A DNA stretch of 27,000 nt. It comes from GCA-2730975 sp937893275 (GTDB taxonomy: Bacteria > Verrucomicrobiota > Verrucomicrobiia > Opitutales > Seribacteraceae). Below are positions 7,468-14,628 of the stretch, piece after piece (position 1 is the first letter of the stretch; each line of letters opens with the position of its first letter). Position numbers and translations under genes: made by a program. The stretch is taken from assembly GCA_963968595.1 (NCBI GenBank), contig CAXAHJ010000056.1, positions 1 through 27,000 of the forward strand, in the 5' to 3' direction. The notes beneath the pieces are model-generated. The model did no database searches. It saw nothing but the letters and a program-made list of their open reading frames with translations, and was not told the DNA's origin.

Positions 7468-10277
7468 AAAAACCTATCCGTCTACTCCTTCTCGCTTCGG
7501 CGTTTGCTTCTTTAATCAATTCCAGTTTTGGCGCCGCCGTTCAATTTGCCGACCCCAACTTCGAATCATCGTTCAGAAGCCAAGTTGAAAAACAGTGGAT
7601 TTGGGTTTCGGGTTATACGGGTAACAATTATCAGTTTAAGACAGAGGATCTAATAAACACTTGGAGTCTGTTTTTGGACCCCGACGATGCAGGTGGTGAT
7701 TTCACCAGTCTCGCAGACCTACAGTATTTTCCGAATCTTCGGGGTCTTTACATAGAGAACGCCTCAAAAATTACCGATTTCTCGCCCATCTGGCAGCTCA
7801 AGGATACCCTCGAGTATCTTGAGATAGAGGGTGCTCGTTCCCCCGATTTTTCGGGCATGTCGCAGCTGTCCAAGCTTCGATCGTTGGATTTGGACTCCTG
7901 CCAACTCACCAATCTTAATTTTCTGGGAAGTTTTCCGCAACTGACTCAATTATATCTTACCGGGAATCACCTTGATTTGAGCAACACCGCCATCAAGCAA
8001 ACCCTTTTGAATTTCAGTAACCTCATCCAATCCAATCGAGTTAACCAAGGTTGGGGGTGGTCTTCTGGTTCAGTCGAGGCGGAACCCCAGTTACCCAAAT
8101 CCTTTCAGAACCTTACTTTAGAAATGGCCCGCGTGCAAAACGCCAACGACCCTCAGTCCAACTTGTTGAAAGGCATACATGCCCTCCTGCATATCGTTGA
8201 GTCCACCGAGGCTACCGCCCTCAAGGAATTCGTAGTTTCGATCGGGGTCGATCCTTCCATTCGGCAATTCACTCTTTCCGACTTGCCCATGCTGGAAAAT
8301 TATTCCCACACCCTCAACCGCGACTTCAACTCGGGCAAGCTGGCCGAGCTTTTCCAAAACTCCATTATTCCGTCTCTCGAGCAAGTAGACTCCCATTTTG
8401 CCAAAATCCCTTCCGGCAGCGTAATCATCCTGACGCAGGATCTCACCGGTACCGAGGAACCGGTGACGGTAGATTATGCCGACGTTCTCGTCCTTCGCTC
8501 CATCATCAAACTGATGGCTACCTTTGCCTCCATGCAGTCTGCCTACGATTGGGACTTGAACGCGGGCTTCATCGATGACCTCGAAGACAAACCCGTGACT
8601 TCAGACGTAGAAATTACCGCGGAAACCCTGCGCACGCACAACTCCAATTTCGGCGGTATTCGCAACGCCGGTCAATTGGCCAAGGCCAAGTCGTTTCTCG
8701 AGAGCGCCATCACCACCTACAAGCTAGCCTCTCCTCTACTTACAGAGTACTCGAGGATGGACAAATCGATCCAAAACGGAACACCCGCCCCGGACAGACT
8801 CTTCGTTCTCCCCATTCATGATTTGGACGACGAACAGGAATTTCGCGATGCCTTGGACGAGTTCCAGAAGGCGCTCAACGCTCCCTACGAACTCAAGGAC
8901 GACGACTGGAACGATCCCGACCTAGTGTTCAATACCGAAGACGATGATATCATCGCCGAGAGCGAAACCATAGACCTGAGCCGTTTCTTTGCCGGCAAAG
9001 TGGACCTCGCCTCGCTCTTGCCTGCCAGCAAGGGGAACGATTTCACAACCGACATAGTGACGGACCCGACGATGGGTGGCTTGTTTCCCCAATTTACGCA
9101 GGCGCGAGTATCGAGTGAACTTCTGGAAGCCAAACTCGTTCCGGGGAAATTTGAAGTCACCATTACGGTGGTGGGTTCCGGTACGGTTACGGGGGCGGGT
9201 GTTTATCCCGAGGGTTCATTCGTTGGTCTTTCGGCTACGCCTTCCGCCGGTTACGTGTTCACCGGGTGGAGCGGAGGTGCCTCGGGAGGAAACAATCCGC
9301 TCACACTTCATGCCTACGCATACTCACAAAAGAATCTTGTCGCCAATTTCGCCAAGGTCGCTGCGTCTTCCCAATGGATGTGGCACGGGGCGTTCCCGTG
9401 GGTCTACTCCTATGCCGAAAATTCTTGGTGGTACATGAAAGCCGGGACGGACGGCAAGTTTCGCGCTTGGAAGCAGGGCGACAAAAAATGGTATTCCTTT
9501 GATGAAGCCAGCCAGACGTGGATCGTCATCTCGGGGCAAGGTTCGCAGGAAAACAAAGCGGGAGATACTTTCACCATTTCCGATCTGTCTTTGGAGATGT
9601 TATGGGTGGAACCGGGCTCTTTTGATATGGGTAGCCCGACTAACGAAGCAGGGCGCAGTTCAATTGAGACCCAGCATAAAGTCACGCTCACCAATGGCTT
9701 CTGGTTGGGCAAGCACGAGGTGACGCAAGCCCAGTGGGAACAGGTGATGGGAAGCAATCCCAGCAATTTCAAGGGAGCCAATCGTCCCGTAGAGACGGTG
9801 TCTTGGAACGACGTAACATCTTTCTGCGAGAAGCTTACCGAACAGGAGCGCACGGCGGGACGTCTGCCTGCCGGAATGGCTTACCAACTACCTACCGAAG
9901 CTCAATGGGAGTATGCCTGCCGAGCGGGGACGACCACGGCGTATGCTTTTGGCGCTAGCCTGACTTCTGATCAGGCGAATATTCATGGTGGGCCGGACGA
10001 GACAACCGATGTCGGCAAGTATCCTGCGAACGCATGGGGCTTTCACGACATGCACGGCAACGCATTTGAGTGGTGCGCGGACTGGTATGGGAATTACCCA
10101 ACCGGTGCAGTTCGCGATCCTGTCGGTCCTGCGGACGGCTCCCTCCGCGTCAATCGCGGTGGTTCCTGGCTCAACACGGCGAACTTCGCCCGTTCCGCGA
10201 TTCGGAACTGGAACGAGCCCGCCAACAGCTACGACAACCTGGGCTTCCGCCTCAGTCTCCGACCGGCCAGCAAGTAG
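7464..10277 (+). CDS. Secreted LRR / InlB-like repeat / SUMF1 (FGE-fold) surface protein
   Basis: A 937-residue exported protein. A signal peptide (1-24, ending SFGA) is followed by leucine-rich repeats at about 75-175 (LRGLYIEN, LEYLEIEG, LRSLDLDSC, LTQLYLTGN) and a mostly helical region (200-555). A divergent InlB B-type repeat lies at about 561-631 (GSGTVTGAG, YVFTGWSGG, KNLVANF). A Trp/Tyr-rich motif at about 637-692 (WMWHGAFPWVYSY, SWWYM, KWYSFDEASQTW) is common in proteins of this phylum. The C-terminal SUMF1/formylglycine-enzyme-fold domain (about 710-932) contains FDMGSP, GKHEVTQAQWE, YQLPTEAQWEYACRAG and RGGSW to GFRLSL. The catalytic cysteines of true sulfatase-activating enzyme are absent, since the segment between RGGSW and GFR contains no Cys. 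It is therefore probably a binding module. The 3' end has DGR-target features. Confidence 0.9.
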   Translation: MKKPIRLLLLASAFASLINSSFGAAVQFADPNFESSFRSQVEKQWIWVSGYTGNNYQFKTEDLINTWSLFLDPDDAGGDFTSLADLQYFPNLRGLYIENASKITDFSPIWQLKDTLEYLEIEGARSPDFSGMSQLSKLRSLDLDSCQLTNLNFLGSFPQLTQLYLTGNHLDLSNTAIKQTLLNFSNLIQSNRVNQGWGWSSGSVEAEPQLPKSFQNLTLEMARVQNANDPQSNLLKGIHALLHIVESTEATALKEFVVSIGVDPSIRQFTLSDLPMLENYSHTLNRDFNSGKLAELFQNSIIPSLEQVDSHFAKIPSGSVIILTQDLTGTEEPVTVDYADVLVLRSIIKLMATFASMQSAYDWDLNAGFIDDLEDKPVTSDVEITAETLRTHNSNFGGIRNAGQLAKAKSFLESAITTYKLASPLLTEYSRMDKSIQNGTPAPDRLFVLPIHDLDDEQEFRDALDEFQKALNAPYELKDDDWNDPDLVFNTEDDDIIAESETIDLSRFFAGKVDLASLLPASKGNDFTTDIVTDPTMGGLFPQFTQARVSSELLEAKLVPGKFEVTITVVGSGTVTGAGVYPEGSFVGLSATPSAGYVFTGWSGGASGGNNPLTLHAYAYSQKNLVANFAKVAASSQWMWHGAFPWVYSYAENSWWYMKAGTDGKFRAWKQGDKKWYSFDEASQTWIVISGQGSQENKAGDTFTISDLSLEMLWVEPGSFDMGSPTNEAGRSSIETQHKVTLTNGFWLGKHEVTQAQWEQVMGSNPSNFKGANRPVETVSWNDVTSFCEKLTEQERTAGRLPAGMAYQLPTEAQWEYACRAGTTTAYAFGASLTSDQANIHGGPDETTDVGKYPANAWGFHDMHGNAFEWCADWYGNYPTGAVRDPVGPADGSLRVNRGGSWLNTANFARSAIRNWNEPANSYDNLGFRLSLRPASK
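10149..10277 (+). other. Candidate DGR variable region in the SUMF1 domain
   Basis: This is the segment from the RVNRGGSW codons to the stop. Between 10170 and 10238 (23 codons) six are AAC, and seven more are NNC codons that differ from AAC only at adenine positions (CTC, TTC, GCC, GCC, AGC, TAC, GAC). The scaffold residues GGSW, A, RSA, R, P and GFRL stay at family positions. This is how a variable region made by adenine-specific mutagenesis of an AAC-rich template looks. Proteins with an FGE or C-type-lectin fold are the established targets of diversity-generating retroelements. No reverse transcriptase or template repeat lies in the window, so the call is inference. Confidence 0.4.
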
Positions 10278-10293
10278 CGGAGTGAGGACTCCG
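10278..10293 (+). other. Post-stop hairpin, possible DGR cruciform
   Basis: CGGAGT (10278-10283), loop GAGG and ACTCCG (10288-10293) form a 6-bp stem with a four-base loop directly after the TAG stop. Position and shape fit the small inverted repeat that follows variable regions in known DGRs. It has no T-run behind it, so it is a poor terminator by itself. A GC-rich stretch follows (10294-10352), ending in TTTTTTT at 10353-10359, which could give termination instead. Confidence 0.4.
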
Positions 10294-10421
10294 GGAGCCG
10301 CCGAGCAGAGCGGAGCCTGCGCGGGGAGCGATCGGAACCGAACGGAGCGGCGTTTTTTTGACGAATGGTTCGTGAGGTTCCACTAGTGGGCAGGGCGGCT
10401 TTTATTTTCCCGAAGAAATAA

Positions 10422-10481
10422 GCCAACCCAATTCGTTTCTACGACTACGCCGCCAAGAAGTGGGTAATTCTGGGACCATGA
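10422..10481 (+). pseudogene. Remnant 3' end of a Trp-motif surface protein gene
   Basis: An in-frame scrap, preceded by a TAA at 10419 and ended by TGA at 10479-10481, encodes 19 residues containing FYDYAAKKWVILGP. It aligns without gaps to the Trp-motif end of the neighbouring secreted protein: YDYAAKKWVIL against FDEASQTWIVI, with Asp, Ala and Trp identical and Tyr/Phe and Ile/Leu/Val conserved. No start codon or larger frame joins it. It therefore looks like the tail of a decayed paralogue, or the original end of the upstream gene before a SUMF1 segment was inserted or exchanged. The fragment is short, so chance similarity is not excluded. Confidence 0.45.
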
Positions 10482-10567
10482 GTGTCTTGAATTGCTTGCG
10501 GGTTCTTGGTCCGACTGCTTCGTGGGTTTTCGATCCCCTTCCACTCAACTTATTATTTCTTTGGAGC

Positions 10568-10651
10568 TGAAGTAGCTAAGGGTTAGTGCTTTGACTTGGA
10601 ATGCCAATATTTAAGGTGTTTGTAGAGGTTTTTACGGTCTTAGCTACTTCA
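10568..10651. repeat. 13-bp perfect inverted repeat with 58-base spacer
   Basis: TGAAGTAGCTAAG (10568-10580) and its exact complement CTTAGCTACTTCA (10639-10651) flank 58 AT-rich bases without a coding frame. It lies in the middle of the 441-base gene-free stretch 10278-10718. It could be the long-range stem of an untranslated RNA, or the ends of a tiny miniature-type element, but no target-site duplication is evident around it. Apart from this repeat, the hairpin, the gene remnant and the dyad before the ATPase, I see nothing else in this gap. Confidence 0.55.
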
Positions 10652-10689
10652 TCCCCATCTCACTTATAGAATCGCATTGGAACTTGCAA

Positions 10690-10710
10690 ATTCGGAATTA
10701 GTATCCGAAT
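10690..10710. promoter_or_regulatory. Operator-like dyad in front of the ATPase gene
   Basis: ATTCGGA (10690-10696) and TCCGAAT (10704-10710) form a perfect 7-bp dyad with a 7-base centre, ending eight bases before the ATG. A -10-like TATACT (10710-10715) overlaps its right edge. The arrangement suits repressor binding, or an mRNA hairpin hiding the start. The bound factor is unknown. Confidence 0.35.
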
Positions 10711-10718
10711 ATACTTGA

Positions 10719-11864
10719 ATGATTGCTCGAGTGGAGGCGAAAGAACGAATTGTCGAGGCGTTGGGGCGTGCTCCCGTCTGTTGTTTGCTGGGTCCGCGAC
10801 AGTGTGGAAAGACGACGATTGCCCGTTCCCTTGCCGCGACGCGGGAGAGCCATTACTTCGATCTTGAGTCTCCTCGGGACCTGCTCCGCCTTACAAATCC
10901 CGAAATGGCGTTGGAAGAACTGACGGGATTGGTGGTTCTGGATGAAATACAGGAAAGGCCGGATATTTTTCCCGTGTTGCGAGTTCTTGCCGACCGCATC
11001 GACTCTCCTGCGAAATTTCTGTTGTTGGGAAGCGCTTCGCCCGAACTCATTCGGCGGAGTTCGGAGACTCTGGCCGGTCGGGTCGAATTCACTTTCCTAC
11101 ATGGTTTTGACCTGCGGGAAACGGGAACCGAGGAATGGAAGCGTCTCTGGCGGAGAGGTGGTTTTCCGATGGCTTATTTGGCGGAAACGGAGGAAGATGC
11201 CGCCGCATGGATGGAGAGTTTTATACAAACTTTTCTCCAGCGAGACTTGCCCCAGTTCGGAGTAAACGTACCCGCCCCAACGATGCGCCGCTTCTGGACC
11301 ATGCTCGCCCACAGCCATGGGCAGTTGTGGAATGCCTCGCAAATCGGGCGTTCCATGAGCCTGACGGACAAGACCGTGCGAAGCTACTTGGACAGATTGA
11401 GCCAAGTGTTCATGGTGAGGCAAATTCAGCCTTGGTACGAAAATCTCGCCAAGCGGCAAGTCAAGTCACCCCGCATCTACCTGCGCGATACCGGTTTGCT
11501 CCACAGTCTCTTGGGGATTGGCTCTGCTGAGGCACTGGATGGGCATCCGATGGTTGGTGCCTCCTGGGAGGGGTTTGCCCTAGAGCAAACCCTACGGCTT
11601 TTTCCTATGGACGATGCCTATTTTTGGCGAACGAGCGGTGGCGCCGAATTGGATTTGCTTCTGCTTCGCAAGGGGAAGCGACTTGGGTTCGAGTACAAGT
11701 TTTCGGAGAAACCCTCAACTACCCGATCCATGCGTGTGGCCATGGAAGACCTTCGCCTCGATCACCTCTACGTGGTTTGTCCAGGACGACATCTAGTCGG
11801 GATCGACGACCGAATAGACGTTTGCGGGATCGAATGCCTGCACGAACTGGCTCGTTCCCATTGA
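10719..11864 (+). CDS. AAA_14 / DUF4143 family ATP-binding protein
   Basis: A 381-residue P-loop ATPase. Walker A is GPRQCGKT at 25-32 and Walker B is LVVLDEIQ at 71-78, with a sensor-like LLLGSAS at 101-107. A middle region with LRDLPQF-type sequence (FLQRDLPQFGV) and a helix-turn-helix-like segment (ASQIGRSMSLTDKTVRSYLDRL) follow. The C-terminal DUF4143 part is nuclease-like, with FYW-type ELDLLL and FEYKF motifs recalling PD-(D/E)xK folds (E-x-D-L-L-L, then E-Y-K). This family is widespread and sporadic, often in many copies per genome, and its function is unknown. It stands alone, convergent with aroQ, next to a gap with gene remains, which suggests acquisition by transfer. The ATG at 10719 gives the usual family N-terminus. 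Confidence 0.9.
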   Translation: MIARVEAKERIVEALGRAPVCCLLGPRQCGKTTIARSLAATRESHYFDLESPRDLLRLTNPEMALEELTGLVVLDEIQERPDIFPVLRVLADRIDSPAKFLLLGSASPELIRRSSETLAGRVEFTFLHGFDLRETGTEEWKRLWRRGGFPMAYLAETEEDAAAWMESFIQTFLQRDLPQFGVNVPAPTMRRFWTMLAHSHGQLWNASQIGRSMSLTDKTVRSYLDRLSQVFMVRQIQPWYENLAKRQVKSPRIYLRDTGLLHSLLGIGSAEALDGHPMVGASWEGFALEQTLRLFPMDDAYFWRTSGGAELDLLLLRKGKRLGFEYKFSEKPSTTRSMRVAMEDLRLDHLYVVCPGRHLVGIDDRIDVCGIECLHELARSH

Positions 11865-11877
11865 AGTCTTGGCGTAG

Positions 11878-12312
11878 TCAGGCTTCCTCGGAGAGGTAGC
11901 GCAGGGCGGACATGTATCCGTGGTGGCTCATTCCTGCAACGACGGCTGCGGCGATGCCCGAGATGAGTGACTTGTGCCGGAAATCCTCGCGAGCGTGGAT
12001 GTTGGAGAGGTGAACTTCTACGGTCTTTAGGCCTGAGGCGACCACGGCGTCTCGCAGGGCAACGCTGGTGTGGGTGAGACCGCCGGGGTTTAGGATGAGT
12101 CCGGCGAACCCGGCATCGCCCCATTCGTGTATCTTGTCGATGAGGGCGCCTTCGTGGTTGGACTGGAAGGCGTCTACCTCGCAGTCGCAGGATGTTGCCT
12201 TGGCTTTTATCTTTTCTTCGATTTGGGCAAGCGTGACGGAACCGTAGACTTCCGGTTCGCGTTTGCCGAGGCGATCGAGGTTTGGGCCGTTGAGGAGTCC
12301 GATCTTCTTCAT
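11878..12312 (-). CDS. aroQ: Type II 3-dehydroquinate dehydratase
   Basis: A 144-residue enzyme of the shikimate pathway that converts 3-dehydroquinate to 3-dehydroshikimate. The family signature NGPNLDRLGKREPEVYG (8-24) supplies the catalytic Arg18 and Tyr23. LNPGGLTHTSVALRDA and VEVHLSNIHAREDFR give the substrate-binding Asn, the catalytic His and further contacts. The length is typical of the dodecameric type II enzyme. It is the second gene of a minus-strand pair, 47 bases after the Nif3-like gene, and converges on the ATPase gene with only 13 bases between the stops. Confidence 0.97.
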   Translation of the reverse strand: MKKIGLLNGPNLDRLGKREPEVYGSVTLAQIEEKIKAKATSCDCEVDAFQSNHEGALIDKIHEWGDAGFAGLILNPGGLTHTSVALRDAVVASGLKTVEVHLSNIHAREDFRHKSLISGIAAAVVAGMSHHGYMSALRYLSEEA

Positions 12313-12359
12313 CTTGCTTTGAATTAAAGACTAAGACCGGGCAAACGGCAATCCCTGAG

Positions 12360-13118
12360 TCAAAGGGGGCAGGGGGTCTCCACGAATTCGTAGGGGAGGT
12401 CGAACTTTTCAGAGACTTCGCGGGCGAGGGCGTCCACGCCGAAGGTCTCGGTGGCGTAGTGTCCGCAGGCGTAGAGGTTGAGGCGGAGTTCCTGGGCTAG
12501 GTTGAAGTGGTGTTGGCGGAGTTCACCGGTTATCAGGGTGTCGGCTCCGGCATCGAGGATCTTATCTACTGCGCTTTGACCCGAGCCTGTGAGGACGGCG
12601 ATTTTTTCCGGCTTGTTCGAACCGTATTCCATGGCGTTGATTCCGTTGGGAAACAGGTTTTCCAACTTTGACCGCAGCACTTCGCGGGAGCCGGAACTGT
12701 TCGCCAACAAGCCTATGTCGACGCCTTCGTAGGGGAGGAAGGTTCCGCAGGGAGATAGTTCCAGTTTGCGTGCGAGAATGGCGTTGTTGCCGATTTCCGG
12801 GTGACGGTCGAGCGGGAGGTGACTGCCGTAGAGGGCGAGGTTGTTGTCGAGGAGGAGTTTTACCTTGTCGTAAGCGGGACCGACCAAGGGTAGGGGAGGC
12901 GTCCAGTACAGACCGTGGTGGACGATGAGGAGATCGATGCCGGCAGCAATGGCTTTGCGGAAGGGTTCCAGACCTGCGTCCACGGATGCGCCGATCTTCG
13001 ATACTTTGCCGTCGTTGGCGACTTGGAGCCCGTTCTCGGAACCTGGGAAGTCGGGCACTTCGAGGCGTTCGGTTCGGTGGTCGCAGAATGCAATTACGTC
13101 GGTGAGATCGGCCATCAT
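12360..13118 (-). CDS. Nif3-like dinuclear metal centre protein (YbgI/DUF34 family)
   Basis: A 252-residue cytosolic protein of the NIF3/YbgI family, which forms toroidal hexamers with a two-metal site in each subunit. Visible ligand motifs are VHHGLYW with His67-His68, the GSHLPLDRHPEIGNN segment supplying the Asp, and the C-terminal GHYATETFG with His and Glu. The biochemical role of the family is unsettled; a GTP cyclohydrolase-like or metal-chaperone role has been suggested. Either Met1 (13118) or Met2 could be the start. It precedes aroQ in the same direction and may be cotranscribed with it. Confidence 0.92.
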   Translation of the reverse strand: MMADLTDVIAFCDHRTERLEVPDFPGSENGLQVANDGKVSKIGASVDAGLEPFRKAIAAGIDLLIVHHGLYWTPPLPLVGPAYDKVKLLLDNNLALYGSHLPLDRHPEIGNNAILARKLELSPCGTFLPYEGVDIGLLANSSGSREVLRSKLENLFPNGINAMEYGSNKPEKIAVLTGSGQSAVDKILDAGADTLITGELRQHHFNLAQELRLNLYACGHYATETFGVDALAREVSEKFDLPYEFVETPCPL

Positions 13119-13235
13119 CTTATCTAATGACTCGCTCCGATGGTTCTCTCAACTGAAAAAGTGCGTGTCGGGTCTCGTGTCATTTTGATCTTGCTCATAA
13201 GCCAATGCCGGACATGATTTGCCAACTTCTTGTGA

Positions 13236-13312
<77 letters not shown>

Positions 13313-13324
13313 ATCTTCCTACCT

Positions 13325-13373
13325 TCAGCAAGTCTTTGCACATACCTTATATATGTGCGTTTAACCTTGCTGA
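13325..13373 (+). promoter_or_regulatory. Two-stem structured RNA in the rpsB leader
   Basis: An outer stem TCAGCAAG (13325-13332) with CTTGCTGA (13366-13373) encloses an inner stem GCACATA (13338-13344) with TATGTGC (13352-13358). The two are separated by the asymmetric internal loop TCTTT / GTTTAAC. All 15 pairs are Watson-Crick. It starts 12 bases after the tRNA and about 150 bases before rpsB. Ribosomal protein S2 represses its own rpsB-tsf mRNA through leader structures in other bacteria, so an S2-binding leader is plausible. The alternative is a processing or termination signal for the tRNA, but no T-run follows. Confidence 0.5.
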
Positions 13374-13524
13374 TTTCTCAAATTCCACTTTGCTATTCAC
13401 CTCCGTTATTAGCATTCCTGCTCGTAGCATTTTACTTTATAGAACCAACAAACCTAACTCTCACACCAAAAAGAAAATTATTTCTCCCCAAGTCTGTTCT
13501 TAGGGCTTTGAACCTTCCAAAAAC

Positions 13525-14553
13525 ATGAATATAACAGTTAAAGACCTACTCGACGCGGGTGTACACTTCGGGCACCAAGTGCGCCGTTGGAATCCCAAGT
13601 CCAAGCCTTACGTTTACGCAAATCGGTACGGCATATCCATCATTGACCTCGAAAAGACCTATGACCTTCTGGAAAAGGCGTGCGACGCCATAGCCGATGT
13701 CGTGGCTAGCGGAAAATCCATTCTCTTGGTGGGCACGAAGCGGCAGGCGCAGGAACCCATCAGGGAAATGGCCGCTGCCACCAATACCTCTTTCTGCGTC
13801 AACCGCTGGATGGGCGGTACCTTGACGAATTTTCAAACGGTGTCCACCAGTTTGGCCAAGTACAAGAAATATCTTCGTATGGAGGAGGACGGCAGTCTGG
13901 ATGCTCTTCCCGGCAAAGAGGGGGCGGCAATCAAGAGGCAAATGTCCCGCATGCATCGAAATTTCGAGGGTATGTTGGATCTCAAAAGCCTTCCGGGAGC
14001 ACTTTTTATTATCGATACGAATAACGAATCGATCGCGGTGACCGAGGCAAATCGTCTTGGTATTCCCGTCATTGCCCTTGTCGACAGTAATTCCGATCCC
14101 ACGCTTGTCGATTTCCCCATACCGGGTAACGATGATTCTACGAAATCGATTCGAATTGTCATAGATGTGATATCCGAGGCGATTCAAGGTGGATTTGCTC
14201 GACGAACCGAGATGCCCACCCATCGCAGAGACATAACCCCCGTGACCCAAGAACCGGAATTTGGTGATCAAGGTGATGAACCTGAAGTTACCTTGCCCGA
14301 AGGTTATGAGGATATGGACTTTGATGATCGCGGTCGAGACTCTCGAGACGAAGCTGAGGCAAAACCTGCCGAAGGAAAGGTTGAGGAAGTAGCTGCGGTA
14401 GTAGAGACTCCTGCGGTTGTGGAAGAGGTACCCGAGGAACCTGCTGCGGTTGTTGCAGATGCTCCCGAAGAAGCTGCTGCGGAAGAAGAGGCTCCTGAGG
14501 AAGCTAATTCCGAAGAACCGGAAGACGCTGAGGAAGATACCGCCAAGGCTTGA
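13525..14553 (+). CDS. rpsB: 30S ribosomal protein uS2 with acidic C-terminal extension
   Basis: Residues 1-239 are a normal S2: MNITVKDLLDAGVHFGHQ, then RRWNPK, ILLVGTKRQAQ, NRWMGGTLTNF and IPVIALVDSNSDP. S2 is assembled late into the small subunit and is needed for translation initiation together with S1. At 342 residues the protein is about 100 longer than the usual 230-250. The surplus (240-342) is a Glu/Ala/Pro/Val-rich, strongly acidic and probably disordered tail ending EEDTAKA. The start codon lacks a Shine-Dalgarno sequence; a structured leader lies upstream. It is followed by tsf, the classic pair. Confidence 0.97.
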   Translation: MNITVKDLLDAGVHFGHQVRRWNPKSKPYVYANRYGISIIDLEKTYDLLEKACDAIADVVASGKSILLVGTKRQAQEPIREMAAATNTSFCVNRWMGGTLTNFQTVSTSLAKYKKYLRMEEDGSLDALPGKEGAAIKRQMSRMHRNFEGMLDLKSLPGALFIIDTNNESIAVTEANRLGIPVIALVDSNSDPTLVDFPIPGNDDSTKSIRIVIDVISEAIQGGFARRTEMPTHRRDITPVTQEPEFGDQGDEPEVTLPEGYEDMDFDDRGRDSRDEAEAKPAEGKVEEVAAVVETPAVVEEVPEEPAAVVADAPEEAAAEEEAPEEANSEEPEDAEEDTAKA

Positions 14554-14601
14554 TTGCCTATTAAGGCGTTACCACCTCATACAACTTCAAGAATCAAACG
14601 A

Positions 14602-14615
14602 GCCCTTTGCAGGGC
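14602..14615 (+). promoter_or_regulatory. Small hairpin between rpsB and tsf
   Basis: GCCCT (14602-14606), loop TTGC and AGGGC (14611-14615) form a short stem 13 bases before the tsf start, with no T-run. It could moderate the balance between S2 and EF-Ts, or be incidental. Confidence 0.25.
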
Positions 14616-14628
14616 ACAAGAAAATATA

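Noticed and set aside
9590..10277. Active formylglycine-generating enzyme (sulfatase maturase)
   Set aside because: The SUMF1 fold is present, but the catalytic cysteines expected between RGGSW and GFR are absent and no sulfatase gene is nearby.
13546..14271. A 241-codon open frame antisense to rpsB
   Set aside because: It mirrors the well-supported S2 gene, its protein has no recognisable motif, and such frames arise from codon bias on the opposite strand.
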